A stretch of 64,000 nucleotides of DNA from Calditrichota bacterium (GTDB lineage Bacteria; Calditrichota; Calditrichia; RBG-13-44-9; J042): NCBI GenBank assembly GCA_013150955.1, contig JAADJD010000002.1:130705-194704 (forward strand), given 5' to 3'. The notes under the pieces were generated by a model, which did no database searches, had not been told where the DNA came from, and was given only the letters and a program-made list of their open reading frames with translations. Positions 19,957-30,048 of the stretch are shown piece after piece (position 1 is the stretch's first letter; every line of letters begins with the position of its first letter). The position numbers and the translations under genes were made by a program.

Positions 19957-22900
19957 ATGCATAAACGAATGACAGGGTTAATGAATGGTGAGCGGCCCAT
20001 GAAAGCTGGAAAAATCGCACTGATCGTATTCCTGAGTTTTCTGATTGGCCTGCAAACACTGACGGCACAGATCAACGAGCACATTCCTTCGGATCAACGG
20101 GGTGATCCTAAACTGCGGCGGAAATCGCACATCGATGGCAATAATATCCGGGCAACGATTTTCAATTTTGGGATGAGCGGACGAACCGCTGCACGTCCCG
20201 ATGAAATTCCCTACGAGTGGCCCAAAAACACCCAGCGAATTTACATTGCCCTGGTGGGCATCTGGCTGGCCGGCGAGGTGAAGAATCAGGCCGGGGAGAC
20301 CATTCACATTGTGGATTTTCCCGCCTACCGCCAAAGTCCCGACGGGGGTTCCTGGAATCTGGAGCCGGTTCCGGGATTTTTAAATCCCGAATCCGGGGAA
20401 ATTGCCCGCAGCGACAATCCCGACACCTGGCCCACCGCAGCCCAGGGGGGATGGCGGGATAAACGGGACGATCCGGTGGATCCCGGCTGGATTGGCTCCT
20501 GGAATGGGTTTTTCGGTAAAAACGTGTTTAACGCAGATCAGGAGATGTACTACCGGGCATCGGATGACCTCTACACCCGGCATAATTACATCCCGGATGA
20601 AACCGATCCCACCCGGGGTGGAATGGCCCTGCTGGTGGATGTGCGGGCTTTTGCCTGGTCGCAAATCCTGATTAACGACGTGTTGTTTTTCATTCACGAT
20701 ATTTTGAATGATGGAACCAAACGGATACCCAAAACCGCCTTCCTGATCTGGCTGGCTGACATCGTGGGGGGCGATCCGGCTGATGACCAGCCGTTTGTGG
20801 ATTTGCAGACCAGCATTGCCTTCCTGACCGATGCCGACCGCGTGGGGGACTCCGCATTTGGTACGGACAAGGTTGGAGTAGCATCGGTGAAGTATATCGA
20901 AACGCCCGGAAACGCGGTGGATGGAATTGATAACGATGGCGATTCCGATTTTTACCCGGATCTTCTGGCCCGCATCGATGGCAACCCGGATGAAGTCATT
21001 CCTCATTTTACTGATGCCGATTTTATTCCCCGGGAGTTGAAGCCCGGAGACAAGATTGTTCTAATTGATTCCTTAACCTTTGCCCGCATCATTACCACCT
21101 ATCCCGAGGGAGGTGGAACGGTGGTGACTCTGGGGCGGGAGATTTACCTGCCCCCGGAAGGAATAACTGTCGAAGAAGACACGGTTGCCAATTCGTTTGA
21201 CGAAGATTTTGACGGGTTAATTGATGAGCGCATCACCCTGCACCTGGAGCGCTTCGACGAGATTACCGGAACGGTCCGGCCAGTTCGCTATATCAACTAC
21301 CTGGCCTTTGAACCGGGCGACACGCTGAAACGGGGTTTCATCGTTCCGGGATGGGATGTGCAACCGTCCTATGCCACCGTGGCACCCATGATTGATGAAT
21401 CCCGGGATGATAAGTTTGACAACGACAACGATTGGGATGTGATGCAGGATGACACCGGGCTGGATGGCGTGGAAGATACGGGGGATCCCGGTGAAGGGGA
21501 TGGGATGCCAACCAGTGGTTCCGGAACCGATTTTCCGGGGGAACCCAATATCGACAAAACCGATGTATCCGAAACCGATTTGATCGGTTTAACCACTGCC
21601 ATTCAGGATCCGGCATTTGGAATTAATTTTAACACCGTATCAGATGATTTCATCTGGCGGAAGTTCATGATCCCCGGTCAGTTTTACCTTCCGCGAAAGA
21701 CCGGTGATTACGACCTGTTTGTGTCCTCTGGATTTTTCCCGCTGGATCCGGGTGAACGGCAGCGCATGGCCATCTCGGTGGCGCTGGCGGGGGGCGGAAC
21801 CACCAAACAGGCGGACATCGAAAGTGCCATTCAGAAGCAGAAACAGGCCCGGGTGGCATTTGAGGCGGACTATCAGTTTGCCCAGGCGCCCCTGCAGGTG
21901 ACCCTGCGTGCCGTACCGGGCGATGGTAAAGTTACTCTCTATTGGGATGATGTGGCTGAGTCATCGGTCGATCGCTTTATCAAGCGCATTGGTGGTCCGG
22001 CCAACGATTTTGAAGGGTATCGCATCTATCGCGCCACTGATGCAGCTTTCCTGGATGCCAAAGTCATTACCGATGCCCAGGGCGTGCCCACCTTCCTGCG
22101 ACCCATCGCCCAGTTCGATAAAATCGATGGGATTACCGGATATCATCCCGTGGATATCAACGGTGTAAAGTTTTACCTGGGCAATGACAACGGTATTGTC
22201 CACACGTATGTGGATTCCAATGTGGTGAACGGTCAGCGCTATTTTTATGCCGTTACTGCTTACGATTTTGGCTATGCGGAGGCTGATATTCCACCGACGG
22301 AAACCAACATTAAAGTGGTGGTGGATCCTGAAGGGAACATCATTACCGGGCCCAACGTGGTGGTGGTGCGGCCGCGTGCGCCGGTGGCTGGATATTTGCC
22401 CGCCGATGTAGAAAAACTGGAGCACATCAGTGGAAGCGCCACCGGAGAGATCGGTTTTAAGATCATCGATCCCCGGCTGGTAAAGGATGGGCACGTGTAC
22501 GAAATTACCTTTGAGGATACGTTGATCAAAGGCGACAAGCCCGGCGCCGATACCCTGACCACCAAAAACTTCACCGTAACCGATATTACCGATGGCGTGG
22601 TGAAGCTGGAGAAGAGCACCCTGTTTAATGAAGGGGATGAGGTGCCGTTAATCGACGGCATTCAACTCTATTTTGTAAACGAGAAACAGGTGGAGCTGAA
22701 CACGGCCACTTCTGGCTGGAATGATCCCGACGTGTATATATTTGAATTCAAACCGGTGTTTTTAATTTCCACCATTGGGGAACAACGGCCCAGCGACTAC
22801 CGGATTGTCTTCGGCGACGTGGGATTCGGAACCTCCAGGGACACCACAATCAGTGAAGGATTCATTTCCGTACCGCTGCCCTCCAAACCGGTGAATTTCC

Positions 22901-23523
22901 GGGTGTTTAACCTTTCGGAAGATAAAGAGATTGAATTTGCCTTTGCTGAACTGGATGGAGACGACGGGCGTTTTACGATCGATTCGACCAATGCGAACAA
23001 TACGGACATCATTTTCTTCCTGGAGGAGAATAACGAAGGGAAACTGGTGTACACCTGGCAGGTCACTTTGAACCTGAAAGAGAATGGGCGCAATCCCCAA
23101 CCGGGTGACACGCTGAACATCTATTTACGCAAGCCGTTTCTGTCCACCGACGTGTATCGATTTACCGTCCGCGGAGAACGGATGGATCCGGAGCTGGCCA
23201 AACAACAGCTGGATCGCATACGGGTGGTGCCCAATCCCTATATTGCGGCCGAGCGCTGGGAACCGCGAAATCCCTATACCACCGGTCGGGGCCCGCGGGA
23301 GTTGCATTTTATCAACTTACCGAAAAAATGCACCATCCGAATCTACGATGTCAATGGCGTGCTGGTGGATAAGATTGAGCACAACTCCACTCTGGACAAC
23401 GGAACGGCCATCTGGGATATGCTGAGTATGGATAATCTGGAAATTTCTTACGGCATCTACATTTATCATATCGATGCCCCGGGAATTGGACAGAAGACCG
23501 GGACATTTGCGGTGATCAAATAA
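19957..23523 (+). CDS. Large secreted protein of unknown function with sorting-domain-like C-terminus
   Basis: Signal peptide; Asp-rich calcium-binding-like segments (DGIDNDGDSDFYPD); fibronectin-like region; C-term CTIRIYDVNGVLVDKIEH...GIYIYHIDAPGIGQKTGTFAVIK. Confidence 0.7.
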   Translation: MHKRMTGLMNGERPMKAGKIALIVFLSFLIGLQTLTAQINEHIPSDQRGDPKLRRKSHIDGNNIRATIFNFGMSGRTAARPDEIPYEWPKNTQRIYIALVGIWLAGEVKNQAGETIHIVDFPAYRQSPDGGSWNLEPVPGFLNPESGEIARSDNPDTWPTAAQGGWRDKRDDPVDPGWIGSWNGFFGKNVFNADQEMYYRASDDLYTRHNYIPDETDPTRGGMALLVDVRAFAWSQILINDVLFFIHDILNDGTKRIPKTAFLIWLADIVGGDPADDQPFVDLQTSIAFLTDADRVGDSAFGTDKVGVASVKYIETPGNAVDGIDNDGDSDFYPDLLARIDGNPDEVIPHFTDADFIPRELKPGDKIVLIDSLTFARIITTYPEGGGTVVTLGREIYLPPEGITVEEDTVANSFDEDFDGLIDERITLHLERFDEITGTVRPVRYINYLAFEPGDTLKRGFIVPGWDVQPSYATVAPMIDESRDDKFDNDNDWDVMQDDTGLDGVEDTGDPGEGDGMPTSGSGTDFPGEPNIDKTDVSETDLIGLTTAIQDPAFGINFNTVSDDFIWRKFMIPGQFYLPRKTGDYDLFVSSGFFPLDPGERQRMAISVALAGGGTTKQADIESAIQKQKQARVAFEADYQFAQAPLQVTLRAVPGDGKVTLYWDDVAESSVDRFIKRIGGPANDFEGYRIYRATDAAFLDAKVITDAQGVPTFLRPIAQFDKIDGITGYHPVDINGVKFYLGNDNGIVHTYVDSNVVNGQRYFYAVTAYDFGYAEADIPPTETNIKVVVDPEGNIITGPNVVVVRPRAPVAGYLPADVEKLEHISGSATGEIGFKIIDPRLVKDGHVYEITFEDTLIKGDKPGADTLTTKNFTVTDITDGVVKLEKSTLFNEGDEVPLIDGIQLYFVNEKQVELNTATSGWNDPDVYIFEFKPVFLISTIGEQRPSDYRIVFGDVGFGTSRDTTISEGFISVPLPSKPVNFRVFNLSEDKEIEFAFAELDGDDGRFTIDSTNANNTDIIFFLEENNEGKLVYTWQVTLNLKENGRNPQPGDTLNIYLRKPFLSTDVYRFTVRGERMDPELAKQQLDRIRVVPNPYIAAERWEPRNPYTTGRGPRELHFINLPKKCTIRIYDVNGVLVDKIEHNSTLDNGTAIWDMLSMDNLEISYGIYIYHIDAPGIGQKTGTFAVIK

Positions 23524-23548
23524 CCAAAAACAGGCAATAGGGAATAGA

Positions 23549-24598
23549 ATGGATCGAAAAATGAAATCGGCGAAAATTATTTCCATCATCATTCTGATAC
23601 TGGTGCAATTTGGGATAAGCGTGCAGCCACTGGATGCGCAACGGGTGCGGAAAGTGGGAACCTCGGCAGCTGCATTTTTACGGATTTTTGTGGGCTCCAG
23701 AGGCAGTGCCATGGGGGGTGCCTTCGTTTCCGTGGCCAACGATCCGTCTGCCATGTACTGGAATCCCGGTGGACTGGCTCAGCTGAAGCAATCTTCGGTT
23801 TATGTAGATCATTCCCCGTACCTGCCGGGATTGGATTTTAACTTTCTGGGACTGGTGCTGGCTTCCCGCAATCTGGGTACGGTTGGCGTGAGTGTCACCG
23901 CATTAACTACCGAGCGCATGCTGGTGACCACCCCGGATCATCCCATGGGTACCGGTGAAACGTTTACTGCAGCCAGCATTGCCGTGGGCATTACTTATTC
24001 CCGGTTTTTAACCGATCGATTTTCCATTGGTGGAACCTTCAAGTACGTGAATGAACGCATTTATAATTCCAGTGCCGCGGGCATTGCCTTCGATATTGGA
24101 ACCATCTTTGTGACGCCGTTTTACGGGATTCGCCTGGGCGTGAGCATTTCCAATTTTGGTAATAAAATGCAGATGCTTGGAGAAGACCTGAACGTTCGGG
24201 TGGACATCGCCCCTGACATTCAGGGGAACAACCAGAGTGTGGTGGGACAATTGAAGACCGATCGTTTTGAAATGCCATTGATCATGCGCGTGGGATTGTC
24301 CTGGGATGTCATTCAAACCGGTTCCAGCCGATTCACCGTTGCAGTGGATGGCGTCAATCCCAACGATAACGCCCAGAGCATTAATCTGGGCGCGGAATAT
24401 GCCCTGTTTAATGAAACTTTGCAGTTACGTGCCGGCTACAACGACATGTTTTTGCCGGATCGGGAAAAAGGTTTGACCCTGGGAGTGGGGCTGAACATTC
24501 AGCAAATTCAACGATTGAACATCCAGGTGGGATACGCCTATCAGGAGTTTCGATATTTAGGCGGTGTGAATCGATTTTCATTTGCAATCAGCTTTTAG
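23549..24598 (+). CDS. PorV/PorQ (UPF0164)-like outer membrane protein
   Basis: AFLRIFVGSRGSAMGGAFVSVANDPSAMYWNPGGLAQL; beta-barrel-like C-terminus. Confidence 0.8.
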   Translation: MDRKMKSAKIISIIILILVQFGISVQPLDAQRVRKVGTSAAAFLRIFVGSRGSAMGGAFVSVANDPSAMYWNPGGLAQLKQSSVYVDHSPYLPGLDFNFLGLVLASRNLGTVGVSVTALTTERMLVTTPDHPMGTGETFTAASIAVGITYSRFLTDRFSIGGTFKYVNERIYNSSAAGIAFDIGTIFVTPFYGIRLGVSISNFGNKMQMLGEDLNVRVDIAPDIQGNNQSVVGQLKTDRFEMPLIMRVGLSWDVIQTGSSRFTVAVDGVNPNDNAQSINLGAEYALFNETLQLRAGYNDMFLPDREKGLTLGVGLNIQQIQRLNIQVGYAYQEFRYLGGVNRFSFAISF

Positions 24599-24681
24599 AA
24601 GAAAGGGGGTGATCGGTCCCGTATAACGCGCAAAGATTGGAAATTGGTCCAAACCCTTAAATTAAAAGTGGAGGAGTTTCT

Positions 24682-26769
24682 ATGAGAAGTGTGAGTAGAA
24701 TTATCCTAATCACCGCGTTGGTGGTGGCCTTTGTGGGAGCCTGGAGCCTTCCTGCACTGGCCCAGATCAACGTCACATTCCGGGTCAACACCGCCACGGT
24801 GCCGGACACATTGAAGCCAAACCACGTGGTGCAGATTCGCGGTGCAGTGAACGGACAGACCGGGGCCATTTTACCAGATGGCAAGACCATCGACTGGGGC
24901 TCTTCTTCGGAACTGATCATGCAGAACGTGGGTGGTGATTACTGGGAAATTACGTTTCAAATGTACCCGGATGATACCCTGCGCTACAAATTCTGGGCAG
25001 GATTTACCACCACGGACGGGGTGAACTTTAACACCGGATGGGAATCCAACATTAATGATGCCGATGGATTGGGTGGCCAGGACCGCTCGTTCATCTCCGG
25101 GCAGAACGATACGGTGGTCGCCTTGCAATTCTTCAATGGCACCGGGCAGACTCAGGATCAGTTCTGGCGACCATACGAAGTGAAGCCCGATAGCGTGGCC
25201 ATTTTCTTCCGTGTCAACATGGCCGGTGTGATTGAAAGCGGTCGCTTCAATCCCGACACCGAAGGTCCCATTGGGGTGCGTGGAGATCCCGGCGCCTCCG
25301 GTGGTGCACTGGATTGGGGAGCCACCACGCTGATCAGCAACGAGGCGATGAATACCGATTTCTGGTCTGGTGTGATTTATTTTCCAGCCGATTCGCTTAC
25401 CGCAGGAAATCAGCAAAAGTACAAATTCTTTATTGAGCAGGATGATCAAGGTGGCTGGGAAGACAACATTGCCGACCGAATTTTCGTTTACTCAAGCAAT
25501 TTAATTAATGTTACCCGGGACACCACCCTGCACTGGGTCTATTTCAATGATCAGGCACCAACGGGTAAAACCCCGGTCACCAGCGATCTGGTCTTTCGGG
25601 TGAACGTGCAGGCACTGGAAGGCATCGGCGTGTTTGATCGCGGTGTTGGTGATGCCGTCGGTGTGATTGGTGTGAATGGCTGGTCCGTGCCTTCCAATTT
25701 GATCTACATGAATTTCAATCCATTGCTTCAGGAATGGAGTGCCACCGAACCGGTGACTCGCATTCCCGGAGAGACGATTTATTACAAGTATTTTATCCTC
25801 TGGGATTCGTCCAGGGTGGATCCGACCAGCGATAATTTCATTCCCGGTTTGGGATCCCTGAGCAACGGCTGGGAAGAGCCGGGACTGTTCGGTGGATCCA
25901 ACCGTACCATCGTGTTTGAAGGGGTTGATCAGCAGTCCCCGGAAGGCGACTACGGCCAGGACATTCAGTTCTTCAATGGCGTGCCACCTCAGGGCGTGAT
26001 CACCGAGCCCATCGAAGTGACCTGGGTGGTGGATATGCGCCCGGCGACCGATCCCACCGTGAATCTGGACGTGCTGTTCGATCCCTCAACGGACACGGTC
26101 TACATCGAGTTTGACGGATCTCTGTTTGCATTAACCCAGGGCCTGGAATACGGTGGAGAAGGTGCGCGGGTTCAGCTGGAAGATGCCGATGGGGACACCA
26201 TTTACACCCTGACCATGACCCTGCAAACGCCCACCTGGTACATGAACGGGTTCCGCATCACCTATATCCATCAGGGTGTGGCGTATACCAATGGTGGTGG
26301 CGTGGATCCGGGTCGGCGGTATTATCGCTACATCTATCCACTGTCCGTGGACGAACAGGGGAATGTGACCTGGCCAAGCCAGTTCACGTTTGCGCCGGTA
26401 GAATGGAAACCGGGTGCAACGCTGGATTATGAGGAACCACCCAACCTGTTCCAGCCGGTGAGCATCGACGACGAGCCGGGCGTTGCGGTGGAGAAATTCG
26501 AGCTCTTCCAGAATTATCCCAATCCGTTCAACCCGGCAACTACCATTCGGTATCAGGTGGCCCGAACGGCCAAAGTGGAGCTGAAGATTTACAACGTCCG
26601 CGGTCAGCTGGTGAAGACGCTGGTGAATGCCAAGCAGAACGCCGGCCGCTACAAACTGGTCTGGAACGGCACCAACGATGCCGGTGTGCCGGTATCCTCG
26701 GGCATTTACTTCCTGACCATGAAGGCGGGCGATTTCCGTAAGGTGCAGAAAATGACCTTGCTGAAGTAA
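24682..26769 (+). CDS. Secreted multi-module protein with repeated FRVN-type beta-sandwich modules and C-terminal sorting domain
   Basis: Repeats start VTFRVNTATVPDT, IFFRVNMAGVIES, LVFRVNVQALEGI, VTWVVDMRPATDP; C-term NYPNPFNPATTIRYQVARTAKVELKIYNVRGQLVKTLVNAKQNAG. Confidence 0.75.
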   Translation: MRSVSRIILITALVVAFVGAWSLPALAQINVTFRVNTATVPDTLKPNHVVQIRGAVNGQTGAILPDGKTIDWGSSSELIMQNVGGDYWEITFQMYPDDTLRYKFWAGFTTTDGVNFNTGWESNINDADGLGGQDRSFISGQNDTVVALQFFNGTGQTQDQFWRPYEVKPDSVAIFFRVNMAGVIESGRFNPDTEGPIGVRGDPGASGGALDWGATTLISNEAMNTDFWSGVIYFPADSLTAGNQQKYKFFIEQDDQGGWEDNIADRIFVYSSNLINVTRDTTLHWVYFNDQAPTGKTPVTSDLVFRVNVQALEGIGVFDRGVGDAVGVIGVNGWSVPSNLIYMNFNPLLQEWSATEPVTRIPGETIYYKYFILWDSSRVDPTSDNFIPGLGSLSNGWEEPGLFGGSNRTIVFEGVDQQSPEGDYGQDIQFFNGVPPQGVITEPIEVTWVVDMRPATDPTVNLDVLFDPSTDTVYIEFDGSLFALTQGLEYGGEGARVQLEDADGDTIYTLTMTLQTPTWYMNGFRITYIHQGVAYTNGGGVDPGRRYYRYIYPLSVDEQGNVTWPSQFTFAPVEWKPGATLDYEEPPNLFQPVSIDDEPGVAVEKFELFQNYPNPFNPATTIRYQVARTAKVELKIYNVRGQLVKTLVNAKQNAGRYKLVWNGTNDAGVPVSSGIYFLTMKAGDFRKVQKMTLLK

Positions 26770-26817
26770 TTCACGGGAGAATTGGAATTGGTTGTGGTTG
26801 CCAGTTAGCAAAAATGG

Positions 26818-26860
26818 AACAAAGGGGCATGGGCCAGCGGGCTCGTGCCCTTTTGTTTCA
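26818..26860 (+). terminator. Candidate terminator
   Basis: AACAAAGGGGCATGGGCC-AGC-GGGCTCGTGCCCTTTTGTTT imperfect hairpin after the 26769 stop. Confidence 0.6.
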
Positions 26861-26902
26861 AAAGATCAAAGATTGAAAATCAAAAATCGAAAATCCAGGA
26901 TC

Positions 26903-26942
26903 GAAGATCAAAAATCTGAAGAGAAGATCAAAAATCTGAAGA
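26903..26942. repeat. Perfect tandem duplication of a 20-mer
   Basis: GAAGATCAAAAATCTGAAGA occurs twice head-to-tail, within a wider degenerate GATCAAAAATC-rich stretch 26863-26950. Confidence 0.9.
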
Positions 26943-27015
26943 TCTGAAATTGGAGTGGGATAGGGATCGCGGATGGACCAAGCCGGATTGAATCGGTAAG
27001 CAGAAACAACCATTC

Positions 27016-28962
27016 ATGAAAAAGCAATCAAAGAAACATTCCAGCAAATCGGATAAGGCGGGTGCGGAGCGGCCGCTGGGGAAACGGAAGCGGCACATTT
27101 TTGCCATTGGCGTGGCACTCATTCCCCTGCTTTTCTTTTTATTGCTGGAGCTGGGATTACAGGCCATCCAGTACGGCGGAAACCTGAAATTATTCATTTC
27201 GCTGACCGGCCCGTATTCTGATTACCTGGCCGTGAATCCCTCCGTTGGCAAACGCTTCTTTTTCACTCAGGTCACAGTGCCCACGCCTTCTAACGATGTG
27301 TTTTTAAAGAAGAAGCCGGAAAACGGGTATCGGATTTTTGTGCTGGGGGGATCCACCACCATCGGGTATCCCTATGGCCCCAATCTGATGTTTTCTCGCT
27401 TGCTCCACCTCATGCTGAACGAAATCTTTCCCGATCGCCACATCGAAGTGGTCAATGTGGCAATGACCGCGGTGAATTCCTACGCCTACCTGGATTATCT
27501 GGATGAAATACTGGCCCAGGATCCGGATGCCATCCTGATCTACGGGGGGCACAACGAATTCTACGGGGCGCTGGGGGTGGCCTCTGCTGAATCCCTGGGA
27601 AAATTCCGCTGGGTAGTGAAGGCTTATTTAAAATTGAAAAAATACCGCACTTTTCTGTTGCTCCGGGATGGAATTGCCCGATTGCGAATCGGGTTGCAGA
27701 AGTGGTTTGGAGGGGATTCGGTGGAAGATCCGTCGGCAACGCTGATGGAGCGCATGGTGGCCGAGCAACAGATTGCCTATGGTAGTCCGCTGTATCGCAT
27801 GGGATTGTTCCAGTTTGAGGCGAATATCCGGGAATTGTTGCAGCGCTGTCAGCAGAACGGCGTGCAGGTGGTGTTGAGTGAGCTGGTCAGCAATATTCGG
27901 GATCTACCGCCTTTTGAGTCCATTCCAGCGGATACCCTCCCGCCGGCAGATGAGGTGTACCAGCAAGCCCGCCAACTGGACCGGCAGGGACAATTTCGTG
28001 CGGCGCGGGAAAAGTATTATCGGGCCAAAGACCTGGATGCCCTGCGCTTTCGGGCCAGCGAGGACCTGAACGCCATCATCCATCGCCTGGCGCAGGAATA
28101 TCAGATACCGGTGGTGCCGATGAAGGCCTTCTTCGAAAAGGCGGCACGGGATGGCCTGATTGGCAACGATTTGATGACCGATCACCTGCACCCGAACATC
28201 AAAGGGTATTTTATCATGGCGGACGCTTTTTTGCGAACGCTTAAACAAAATGGCCTGATTGCCTCCAGCTGGCGCCAGGTTCCCCTGAAGCGGGTGGAAC
28301 AGCGCATTCAATCCCGCTGTTACACGGCGCTGGATAGCATCTATGGGGAAATCCGTATTCGCATTCTGAAAGGAGGGTGGCCGTTTAAAAAGGAAAGGGG
28401 GCCGAATCAGGAATTGCTGAATTTTAAACCCCGGAACATGCTGGAACGATTGGCCTTTCGGGCGTGGGTGGCCAAGGATTATTCTCTGGAAAAGGCCCAT
28501 GTGGATCTGGCATCCCTGGCCGAGCAGCAACGGGACTATGCAACGGCCATCCGGGAATATCAGGCGTTGATTTGCTTAACGCCGTATAATGCATCACCGT
28601 ATCTGAAATTGGCCAATGTTTACATCGTGCTGGGGAAGTTGAACGAAGCGCTGCCGTATCTCTACCGCTCGCTGGAGCTGGAACCCACCGCCTTTGCTTA
28701 CAAATGGGTGGGACAGATTTTACTGGAGCGCGGTCGGGCAAAGGAAGCGTTGCCGTACCTGGAAAAGGCCCGAAAACGAGCACCGGACGATCCCCAGTTA
28801 CTCTACAATCTCAGCGGCGCGTACGCACTCAACCAGCGGTTTTCCGAGGCCATGAAGACCATTCTGGAAGCCGAGAAAATCGATCCCGATTTTCCCGATT
28901 TACAGGCATTCAAACAACAGTTAAAAGAAATTCTGGAAAAACAACAGGCCCGCGTTCAATAG
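27016..28962 (+). CDS. SGNH/GDSL-like hydrolase with C-terminal TPR repeats
   Basis: FVLGGSTTIGYP (GDS-like block), YGGHNEFYG, DHLHPNIKGYFIMADA; TPR-like helices at C-terminus. Confidence 0.8.
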   Translation: MKKQSKKHSSKSDKAGAERPLGKRKRHIFAIGVALIPLLFFLLLELGLQAIQYGGNLKLFISLTGPYSDYLAVNPSVGKRFFFTQVTVPTPSNDVFLKKKPENGYRIFVLGGSTTIGYPYGPNLMFSRLLHLMLNEIFPDRHIEVVNVAMTAVNSYAYLDYLDEILAQDPDAILIYGGHNEFYGALGVASAESLGKFRWVVKAYLKLKKYRTFLLLRDGIARLRIGLQKWFGGDSVEDPSATLMERMVAEQQIAYGSPLYRMGLFQFEANIRELLQRCQQNGVQVVLSELVSNIRDLPPFESIPADTLPPADEVYQQARQLDRQGQFRAAREKYYRAKDLDALRFRASEDLNAIIHRLAQEYQIPVVPMKAFFEKAARDGLIGNDLMTDHLHPNIKGYFIMADAFLRTLKQNGLIASSWRQVPLKRVEQRIQSRCYTALDSIYGEIRIRILKGGWPFKKERGPNQELLNFKPRNMLERLAFRAWVAKDYSLEKAHVDLASLAEQQRDYATAIREYQALICLTPYNASPYLKLANVYIVLGKLNEALPYLYRSLELEPTAFAYKWVGQILLERGRAKEALPYLEKARKRAPDDPQLLYNLSGAYALNQRFSEAMKTILEAEKIDPDFPDLQAFKQQLKEILEKQQARVQ

Positions 28963-29083
28963 GGCGGGAGAAGGGGATGATTTCCATGGGGGATAGGTCA
29001 TCTTTACCGCATGTGGGGGGTATCTGGAGGTCCATCGGTGGCCAGTTGATTGGATCAGGTTCCATAGTCAGTGGGGTAGGGAA

Positions 29084-29953
29084 ATGAATTTAGAAAAAAT
29101 TTCCAGGAAAATGATGGAACTGGGTTTTACCAGTTACGAGGCCAGAGCCTACGTGGCCCTGTTGCAACAGAATCCAGCAACCCGTTACGAATTGAGCAAA
29201 CGCAGTGGGGTTCCCCGATCGGCCATTTACGACATCATTCAACGGCTGGAGCGCCAGGGGCTGGTCAATGCGCTGGCAACCAAGCCGGAAAAATATGTGC
29301 CCCTGCCACCCGATCGCATGCTGGAATTGCTGGAACGCCGCTACAAAGAACGCATCGAGGAGTTGAAAAAATCGCTTACGGAACTCCGCAGCGAATTTGA
29401 GCTGGAGCAGCTCTGGAACATTACCGGCTATCAGAATCTCATCATCAAAGCAAAGGAAATGATCAACAAGGCCCGAAGTTCCATCTATCTGTCGGCCTGG
29501 AAGCGGGAGGTGCTGAAGCTGCAGGCGGAACTGGAGGAAGCGGTGGATCGGGGGGTGAAGGTGGTCATTTTTTCGTTTACCGAAGTGCCGCAAATCGGTC
29601 AGGTGTTTAGCTACGAACTGAACGAAAAGGAGCTGGAGAAGGTCTGGGATCACAAAATTATTCTGGTGCGGGACATGGAAGAGTTGCTGATGGGTGAGGC
29701 CAACCAGAGCTACCCCCGAAAAGTGGCCTGGACACATAACAAGGCCATCGTGGGGATTGCAGCCAATCATATTGTCCTGGACATCACGCTGTACGGGTTG
29801 CGGGCCGGCGTGGACGTTAGCGATGCGGTCATCGAGGCGCATCCCGGCGAACTGGAACTGCTGGGCCGGCTGTTACGGGAAAAATTCCCCGACAATCCCT
29901 GGCTCAGCCTGGATTTCTCGAAAAACAATAATAGTAGCGCCCCATCTCAATAA
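29084..29953 (+). CDS. TrmB-family transcriptional regulator
   Basis: N-terminal wHTH LGFTSYEARAYVALLQQNPATRYELSKRSGVPRSAIYDIIQRLERQGLV, then a TrmB sensor-like domain. Confidence 0.85.
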   Translation: MNLEKISRKMMELGFTSYEARAYVALLQQNPATRYELSKRSGVPRSAIYDIIQRLERQGLVNALATKPEKYVPLPPDRMLELLERRYKERIEELKKSLTELRSEFELEQLWNITGYQNLIIKAKEMINKARSSIYLSAWKREVLKLQAELEEAVDRGVKVVIFSFTEVPQIGQVFSYELNEKELEKVWDHKIILVRDMEELLMGEANQSYPRKVAWTHNKAIVGIAANHIVLDITLYGLRAGVDVSDAVIEAHPGELELLGRLLREKFPDNPWLSLDFSKNNNSSAPSQ

Positions 29954-30048
29954 ACGCAGGGGAGAGGACAAACCAGCTGTCTCCCGTTTGCCGGGAGTCA
30001 TCCCGCATGGAAAATCGAAATTCACGTTTGGAAAAATTGGAGAATGGT

